A program made the translations under genes and the position numbers. 64,000 nucleotides of DNA from Salinisphaera hydrothermalis (GTDB taxonomy: Bacteria > Pseudomonadota > Gammaproteobacteria > Nevskiales > Salinisphaeraceae): assembly GCF_040361195.1 (NCBI RefSeq), contig NZ_APNE01000012.1; one strand, given 5' to 3'. Below the pieces are notes generated by a model. That model searched no databases. It saw nothing but the letters and a program-made list of their open reading frames with translations, and was not told the origin of the DNA. Within the stretch, counting starts at the first letter, position 1; every line of letters begins with the position of its first letter. Positions 58,892 to 64,000 of this stretch are shown here, piece after piece.

Positions 58892-61261
58892 CTAGACGTC
58901 CTCGCCGGCCAGGAACAGCCAGGTGGAGACCACGGTATCGGGGTTGAGCGACATGCTCTCGATGCCCTGATCGAGCAGCCAGCGCGCCAGATCCGGATAG
59001 TCGGACGGGCCCTGGCCACAGATGCCGACGTACTTGTTGTTGCGCTTGGCGGCCGCGATTGCTTTTTCGAGCATGATCTTCACCGCCGGATCGCGTTCGT
59101 CGAACAAATGCGAGATCAGGCCGGAGTCGCGATCCAGGCCGAGCGAGAGCTGGGTCATGTCGTTGGAGCCGATCGAGAAGCCGTCGAAGTATTCCAGGAA
59201 CTCGTCGGCAAGCACGGCGTTCGAGGGCAGCTCGCACATCATGATGATCTTGAGATCGTTCTCGCCGCGCTTGAAGCCGTGCGATTCGAGCAGTTCGGAC
59301 ACGCCCTTGGCCTCGCCGAGTGTGCGCACGAACGGGATCATGATCTGGACGTTGGTCAGCCCCATGTCGCCGCGCACGCGCTTCATGGCCTCCAGCTCCA
59401 GTTCGAAGCAGGGCTTGAAGTCCTCGGCCAGATAACGCGAGGCGCCACGCCAGCCGATCATCGGGTTCTCTTCCTCCGGCTCGTAGGCCTCGCCGCCGAT
59501 GAGGTTGGCGTATTCGTTGGACTTGAAGTCCGACAGACGCACAATCACGGGCTTCGGGTGGAAGGCCGCAGCGATGGTGGAGATACCCTCGACCAGCCGG
59601 TCGACATAGAAATTCACCGGATCGGCATAGCCCGCGATATGCGCGTCGATGGTGGCCTTCAAATCATCCGGCTGCTGGTCGTATTCGAGCAGGGCGCGCG
59701 GATGGATGCCGATCTGACGATTGATGATGAACTCCAGCCGCGCCAGACCCACGCCTTCGTTCGGGATCGAGGCGAAGTCGAAGGCCCGGTCGGGGTTGCC
59801 GACGTTCATCATGATCTTGGTGCCGATCTCGGGCATTTTGTCGAGCGAGACTTCGTCGACGTTGAAGTCGATGATGCCTTCGTAGACATAGCCGGTATCG
59901 CCCTCGGCGCAGGACACCGTGACGTCGGTGCCGTCGGCGAGTTGCTCGGTCGCGTGGCCGGTACCCACGACGGCGGGGATGCCGAGCTCGCGCGCGATGA
60001 TCGCGGCGTGGCAGGTGCGCCCGCCGCGGTTGGTTACGATCGCCGAGGCGCGCTTCATGACCGGCTCCCAGTCCGGGTCGGTCATGTCGGTGACCAGGAT
60101 GTCGCCGTTTTCGACCTTGTTCATCTCCTTGATGGAAGACACATTGCGCACGCGACCGGCGCCGACGCGCTGGCCGATCGAACGGCCGGTGACGAGCACG
60201 TCGTGCCCGGCGGCGTTCAGGCTGTAGCGCTCAAGCGTGGCCGAGTTGGATTTCACCGTTTCCGGGCGCGCCTGCAGGATATAGAGCTTGCCGGTCTCGC
60301 CGTCCTTGCCCCACTCGATGTCCATCGGCCGGCCGTAGTGCTTCTCGATGATCATGGCTTGGCGGGCCAGTGCTTCGGCATCCTCGTCCGACAGCGAGAA
60401 ACGCCGCTGATCGGCGGCGTCGACATCGACGAATTCGGTGGTCTTGCCGTGCGAGCGATCGGCGGTATAGACCATTTTCACGGCCTTGCCACCCTTGACG
60501 CGACGCAGAATCGCGGGGCGGCCGGCTTCGAGATTGTCCTTATAGACGTAGTATTCGTCGGGGTTGACGGCGCCCTGAACTACGGCCTCGCCCAGGCCCC
60601 AGGAGCTGGTGATGAACACCACCTTGTCGAAACCGGATTCGGTGTCGATGGTGAACATCACGCCCGAGGCACCGGTATCCGAGCGAACCATGCGCTGGAT
60701 GCCGGCCGAAAGCGCGACCTGGCTGTGCTCGAAGCCCTTGTGCACGCGATAAGAAATGGCGCGATCGTTGAACAATGAGGCGAACACGTCCTTGATGGCG
60801 AGCATGACGTTGTCGAGCCCGCGCACGTTGAGGAAGGTTTCCTGCTGGCCGGCGAACGAGGCATCCGGCAGGTCCTCGGCCGTCGCCGAACTGCGTACGG
60901 CCACCGCCATGTCGTCCTGGCCTTCGGCCAGCGTGGCGAACGAGTCGCGGATGGCGGCTTCGAGCGCCGGCGGGAAGGGGTGATCCAGCACCCACTGACG
61001 GATCTTCGATCCGGTGGCCGTCAAGGCATCGACATCGTCGACGTCCAGGGCATCGAGTGCCTGGTTGATGCGGTCGGCCAGCCCGTCGTGGGCCAGGAAT
61101 TCACGATAGGCGGCCGCCGTGGTGGCGAAACCGTCCGGTACCGAGACGCCGGCGTCAGCCAAGTGGCTGATCATCTCACCCAGCGAGGCGTTCTTGCCGC
61201 CCACCGATTCGACGTCGTTCATCCCCAGCTGGCTGAACCAGGCTACATACGAGTTATCCAC
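58892..61261 (-). CDS. ppsA: Phosphoenolpyruvate synthase
   Basis: GTG 61261 is the start: GGAGGAG lies 7 nt upstream; an ATG at 61297 is in frame but lacks support. The 789-residue enzyme has the nucleotide-binding domain (about 10-350; VGGKNASLGEMISHLADAGV), the phosphohistidine domain with TNRGGRTCHAAIIARELGIP (about 425), and a C-terminal PEP/pyruvate barrel ending with GICGQGPSDYPDLARWLLDQ, which holds the catalytic Cys. It converts pyruvate, ATP and water to PEP, AMP and phosphate. It is divergent from ppsR, its kinase/phosphotransferase. A long antisense frame on the plus strand is a codon-bias shadow. Confidence 0.96.
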   Translation of the reverse strand: MDNSYVAWFSQLGMNDVESVGGKNASLGEMISHLADAGVSVPDGFATTAAAYREFLAHDGLADRINQALDALDVDDVDALTATGSKIRQWVLDHPFPPALEAAIRDSFATLAEGQDDMAVAVRSSATAEDLPDASFAGQQETFLNVRGLDNVMLAIKDVFASLFNDRAISYRVHKGFEHSQVALSAGIQRMVRSDTGASGVMFTIDTESGFDKVVFITSSWGLGEAVVQGAVNPDEYYVYKDNLEAGRPAILRRVKGGKAVKMVYTADRSHGKTTEFVDVDAADQRRFSLSDEDAEALARQAMIIEKHYGRPMDIEWGKDGETGKLYILQARPETVKSNSATLERYSLNAAGHDVLVTGRSIGQRVGAGRVRNVSSIKEMNKVENGDILVTDMTDPDWEPVMKRASAIVTNRGGRTCHAAIIARELGIPAVVGTGHATEQLADGTDVTVSCAEGDTGYVYEGIIDFNVDEVSLDKMPEIGTKIMMNVGNPDRAFDFASIPNEGVGLARLEFIINRQIGIHPRALLEYDQQPDDLKATIDAHIAGYADPVNFYVDRLVEGISTIAAAFHPKPVIVRLSDFKSNEYANLIGGEAYEPEEENPMIGWRGASRYLAEDFKPCFELELEAMKRVRGDMGLTNVQIMIPFVRTLGEAKGVSELLESHGFKRGENDLKIIMMCELPSNAVLADEFLEYFDGFSIGSNDMTQLSLGLDRDSGLISHLFDERDPAVKIMLEKAIAAAKRNNKYVGICGQGPSDYPDLARWLLDQGIESMSLNPDTVVSTWLFLAGEDV

Positions 61262-61422
61262 GCTCGCTCTCCTCCGAAGTGAATACTGGAATGGCAATAT
61301 GAAAATCTTTGCTGCCGCATTTTACATGGTGCGGACGTGAACCGGGGCGTAACAGTGAACGGTTGGGCACCCTGGGTGAGGGGCCTCTGGTGGCGCCGGC
61401 CCGGCTCGTGCACGATGACGTC

Positions 61423-62262
61423 ATGAGCACGACTTCCGACACGCCGCTGCGATCGATTTTCTTCTTGTCCGATCGGACCGGTATCACCGCCGAAACCCTG
61501 GGCGCGACGCTGCTGACGCAGTTCGACGAAAGCCAGTTCAAGCAATCGACGCTGCCGTTCATCAATTCGGACGAAAAAGCACGCTCGGCGTTGGAATATA
61601 TCGAATACATGGGGCGCACGAGCGGCCTCAAGCCGATCGTATTCTCGACCACGGTGTCGGATAGCGTCCGCGATATCCTGCGTGCCGGCAATGTATTGTT
61701 CATGGACTTGTTCGACAGCTTCCTGCCGCAGTTGGAGGCCGAGCTCGAGACCAAGTCCAGCCATCTGGAAGGGCGGGCGCACGGCATCGCCGATAAGGAT
61801 GTCTATGAATCGCGGATCGAGGCCATGAACTATGCGCTCACCCACGACGACGGCGTGGGCGAGCAGGGCTATGGTGACGCGCACGTGATTCTGGTCGCGC
61901 CCTCGCGCTGTGGTAAAACGCCGGTGTGCATCTATCTCGCGATGCAGCACGGCATCTACGCCGCTAATTATCCGTTGGCGGAAGACGATTTCGAGGGGCG
62001 CCGACTGCCCGCGGCCCTGGCGCCCTATAAGGACAAGCTTTACGGCTTGCGTATTTCGGCGGAACGCCTGCATCAGATTCGCAGCGCCCGTCGGCGCGGC
62101 AGCCGGTATGCCGATGTCGGCCAGGTGAGCTATGAACTGCGCCAGGCCGAGCAGCTCTACAAGCGTCACGGTATCCCGTACGCGGACACCACCAACAAGT
62201 CGATTGAAGAGATCGCGACTCTGATCATGGAAGACAAACATCTCAGGCGTCGGTCGTTCTGA
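61423..62262 (+). CDS. ppsR: Phosphoenolpyruvate synthase regulatory protein
   Basis: ATG 61423 (MSTTSDTPLRSIFFLSDRTG). The 279-residue DUF299 protein has SDRTGITAETLGATLLTQFD, the P-loop-like VAPSRCGKTPVCIYLAMQHG, DTTNKSIEEIATLIM and full family length. It phosphorylates (ADP-dependent) and dephosphorylates PEP synthase on a threonine near the catalytic His. The divergent arrangement with ppsA (161 bp between starts) is conserved in many gammaproteobacteria. Confidence 0.95.
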   Translation: MSTTSDTPLRSIFFLSDRTGITAETLGATLLTQFDESQFKQSTLPFINSDEKARSALEYIEYMGRTSGLKPIVFSTTVSDSVRDILRAGNVLFMDLFDSFLPQLEAELETKSSHLEGRAHGIADKDVYESRIEAMNYALTHDDGVGEQGYGDAHVILVAPSRCGKTPVCIYLAMQHGIYAANYPLAEDDFEGRRLPAALAPYKDKLYGLRISAERLHQIRSARRRGSRYADVGQVSYELRQAEQLYKRHGIPYADTTNKSIEEIATLIMEDKHLRRRSF

Positions 62263-62320
62263 TGCGCCTTCTTCATGATTCGTCAGTTGAAATGACCACC
62301 GTCTGCCTTATAGTCGGCGC

Positions 62321-62803
62321 ATGGTCAAAGTAAAGCGTAACCACTGGCTCGCGGAGGTCACCCCGCGCAGCTTCACCGGCCTCATGGGTCTTTACGAAAG
62401 CAATTACCGGCGTTTCGAGCGTCTCGCGCCCGAGCTGGATCTGCCGTTCGAGCAGGCGACTTCGGTCGGCGAAGACGCGACGCTGTATCTGCGCGTCGTC
62501 GAGCGCTGTCGCTATACCACCACGGTGAACCTGACGTACTGGTTCGGTGAGGGCGATGAAGCGCACGCCGATCCGGATCTCACGCTACGTCTGTACCGTG
62601 ATGCCCAGCTCGCGGAGGCGATCTACTGCGATGCACGTTCGCGTTATGCATCGCTCGCCGGCGTCCCCGATATTGACGACGCCGTTCTCGACAGCCAGTG
62701 GCCGCGTAACCTGCTGCTCAACAAGTGGCTGGCCTATTGCCTGGCGCAAGGGCATAGCTTCGGTGGCGCTCATCGGCCGCGGCGAGAACCGGCGGAAAGC
62801 TGA
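62321..62803 (+). CDS. DUF1249 family protein
   Basis: The 160-residue product matches DUF1249 throughout: VTPRSFTGLMGLYESNYRRF, TSVGEDATLYLRVVERCRYT, VNLTYWF, DPDLTLRLYRDAQLAEAIYC and NKWLAYCLAQGHSF. The family is cytosolic, conserved in gammaproteobacteria (YqiB in E. coli) and functionally uncharacterised. It lies 58 bp after ppsR. The C-terminal 15 residues are variable and charged. Confidence 0.88.
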   Translation: MVKVKRNHWLAEVTPRSFTGLMGLYESNYRRFERLAPELDLPFEQATSVGEDATLYLRVVERCRYTTTVNLTYWFGEGDEAHADPDLTLRLYRDAQLAEAIYCDARSRYASLAGVPDIDDAVLDSQWPRNLLLNKWLAYCLAQGHSFGGAHRPRREPAES

Positions 62804-63015
62804 CGCCCGGCGCTCGCAGCGCGTGCGCCAAGTACGCGTCCCCGGCATGCGTTATAACGATTGTCGGGCTGATCCTCGACTCGTTTGACGTCGCAAAACG
62901 CGCGGCGCAGCCGGGCGAGGGGTGGTTGCAGCCGGGGCGAGCCACGCCAGCGCCCGCCGCTTCATCACAATATGCGCCCGGTGGCCGTCGGCGTCGCTGT
63001 GGACGCGCCTATCGT

Positions 63016-64000
63016 TTATCGTTCCGGCGCTCGCTCTGGGGCGAGCTGCAAGCCGACCTGATCGATCGTGCCCGCATCCAGCTGGCGCACGATGAGCCGT
63101 AACGGACCCAGCTCCACGATATCGCCTTCGACCGGTCGGCGGCGCAACCGCTTGCGCATGAGCTGAGCCACGTCGTACTGCCGTTCTTCGTCCGACAATT
63201 CGATGCCGTAGACATCGGCCAACTCGCTGCTGGCTGCGTTGCCTTCGATCGTGAAGGGGCCGAAGAAACGCGCGGGTTTGACGCCGTCGTGGCGGGTATC
63301 GCCGCGGAATAGCCGAGCGAGCTCGCTGTGATGGCGGTGTCCGGCCAGCACATAGAGCTTGTCGCCTACGGTGTAAACAAAGCCCTGGCGCGGAAAGCGC
63401 AGCCGCGCTCCACGGGTGACCGCGATTACTCGGAGCTCCTCGTAGCGCGATAGGGCGTCGCCGGCGGTGTTGGCCAGAATGGAGTCCGGCTCGATACGAA
63501 ACGCCACGATGCCGAATCGATCGTCGCGCTCGCCGTCAAGCTCGAATGTTTCGACCGGTTCTGGCGCCTGCGGCATCTGCAGCTTGAGCAGTCGAGCCAT
63601 CGCGCCCAGCGATGTGCCCTGGATCAGCAACGAGACCAGCACCACGGCGAAGGTCAGGTCGAACAGAAACTGGCCGCCCTCGAGATTGATCATCAGCGGG
63701 AAAAGCGACAGAACGATCGGCACCGCGCCGCGCAGTCCCACCCAGGCGATGAACCCTTGTTCGCGGCTCGGGAAATGGAACGGCAGCAGGCTCAGCCATA
63801 CCGCGACCGGCCGCGCGACGAAGATCAGGAACAAGGCGATCAGGAACGCCGGCACGGCGTCCGCAAGCAGCTGACTCGGGTTCACGAGCAGACCGAGTAC
63901 CAGGAACATGCCGGCCTGAGCCAGCCACGCCAGCCCGTCCATGACGCGGAAAACGTGTTCCGTGGCTTCGTTACGCCGATTGCCGACCACGACTCCGACC
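63016..64000 (-). CDS. Potassium/proton antiporter, CvrA/NhaP2 type (5' end beyond window)
   Basis: The open frame continues past base 64000, so only the C-terminal part (about 328 residues) is seen. It holds the last transmembrane helices (FRVMDGLAWLAQAGMFLVLG, then GFIAWVGLRGAVPIVLSLFP, where the Arg/Gly motif and polar residues are typical of the CPA1 family). A cytosolic TrkA-C-like domain (about 155-240; VAFRIEPDSILANTAGDALS) and a C-terminal CorC/HlyC-associated domain (about 250-320; YGIELSDEERQYDVAQLMRK) follow. This order matches NhaP2/CvrA, which exchanges K+ (or Na+) for H+. The gene would suit osmotic and pH adaptation. Confidence 0.88.
   Translation of the reverse strand, partial: VGVVVGNRRNEATEHVFRVMDGLAWLAQAGMFLVLGLLVNPSQLLADAVPAFLIALFLIFVARPVAVWLSLLPFHFPSREQGFIAWVGLRGAVPIVLSLFPLMINLEGGQFLFDLTFAVVLVSLLIQGTSLGAMARLLKLQMPQAPEPVETFELDGERDDRFGIVAFRIEPDSILANTAGDALSRYEELRVIAVTRGARLRFPRQGFVYTVGDKLYVLAGHRHHSELARLFRGDTRHDGVKPARFFGPFTIEGNAASSELADVYGIELSDEERQYDVAQLMRKRLRRRPVEGDIVELGPLRLIVRQLDAGTIDQVGLQLAPERAPER

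Noticed and set aside
58643..60778. Plus-strand frame of 711 codons opposite ppsA
   Set aside because: It is antisense to a full-length conserved enzyme, has no ribosome-binding site, and its His/Asp/Gly/Val-rich composition is the usual codon-bias mirror in GC-rich DNA.
1..64000. CRISPR array, prophage, complete IS or rRNA operon
   Set aside because: No regularly spaced direct repeats, no transposase, integrase or phage structural genes, and no rRNA sequence were seen.

Overview
The window reads as ordinary chromosome of a high-GC gammaproteobacterium. Gene order (rnr-rlmB-rpsF-rpsR-rplI-dnaB-alr-radA; ffh-rpsP-rimM-trmD-rplS; ppsA next to ppsR) and small families such as DUF1244, DUF1249 and DUF3144 point to Gammaproteobacteria. 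The acidic tails on ribosomal proteins and the overall protein style fit a halophile such as Salinisphaera or a relative. That genus is an inference; no rRNA gene or other decisive marker is present.

Bases 1-5800 are accessory in character. They hold an outer-membrane beta-barrel protein, a sigma-54 activator with a VpsR-like head, a secreted glycine-rich protein with a hexad-repeat tail, a long gene-poor stretch with a possible gene remnant, and a small zinc-ribbon protein. Bases 5812-8618 form an operon of a four-repeat membrane protein (COG4705 type) with a response regulator and histidine kinase. Bases 8683-20631 carry stand-alone housekeeping and stress genes: an MBL-fold ribonuclease, a LOG-family protein, DUF72, DUF3144, DUF2252, a small MscS channel, DUF1244, a two-gene alkylation-repair operon (Ada/AlkA fusion plus a separate methyltransferase), an acetyltransferase and a GAF-GGDEF protein.

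Bases 20863-24606 hold an MFS transporter, a small unknown ORF, two palindromic or MITE-like elements and a DedA-rhodanese fusion. Bases 24611-35093 are conserved core: tRNA-Leu(CAG), rnr, an OmpA-type lipoprotein, rlmB, the rpsF-rpsR-rplI operon, dnaB, alr, an alpha/beta hydrolase and radA. Bases 35482-41712 hold a CNNM/CorC-type transporter, a YpjD-like protein, ffh, and the rpsP-rimM-trmD-rplS operon. Bases 41760-47328 hold an NlpC/P60-like lipoprotein that has lost its catalytic residues, trxB, sppA, a glutathionyl-hydroquinone reductase and a glycerophosphodiesterase.

Bases 47398-51685 form an ergothioneine locus: egtC-egtB divergent from egtD, with a convergent PLP-dependent lyase that could supply the final C-S cleavage. 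It ends in a CTAG-bounded palindrome. The remainder has argF, a Mn-type superoxide dismutase, monothiol glutaredoxin, a molybdopterin-binding-domain protein, a degenerate-GGDEF/EAL protein, a translationally coupled rhodanese and MBL hydrolase, divergent ppsA/ppsR, DUF1249, and the 3' part of a CvrA/NhaP2-type antiporter cut by the window end.

There is no CRISPR array, prophage, complete insertion sequence or rRNA. The least-explained items are the CTAG-bounded palindromes, the glycine-rich/hexad secreted protein beside its sigma-54 regulator, the NlpC/P60 pseudoenzyme, and the COG4705 protein tied to a two-component system.
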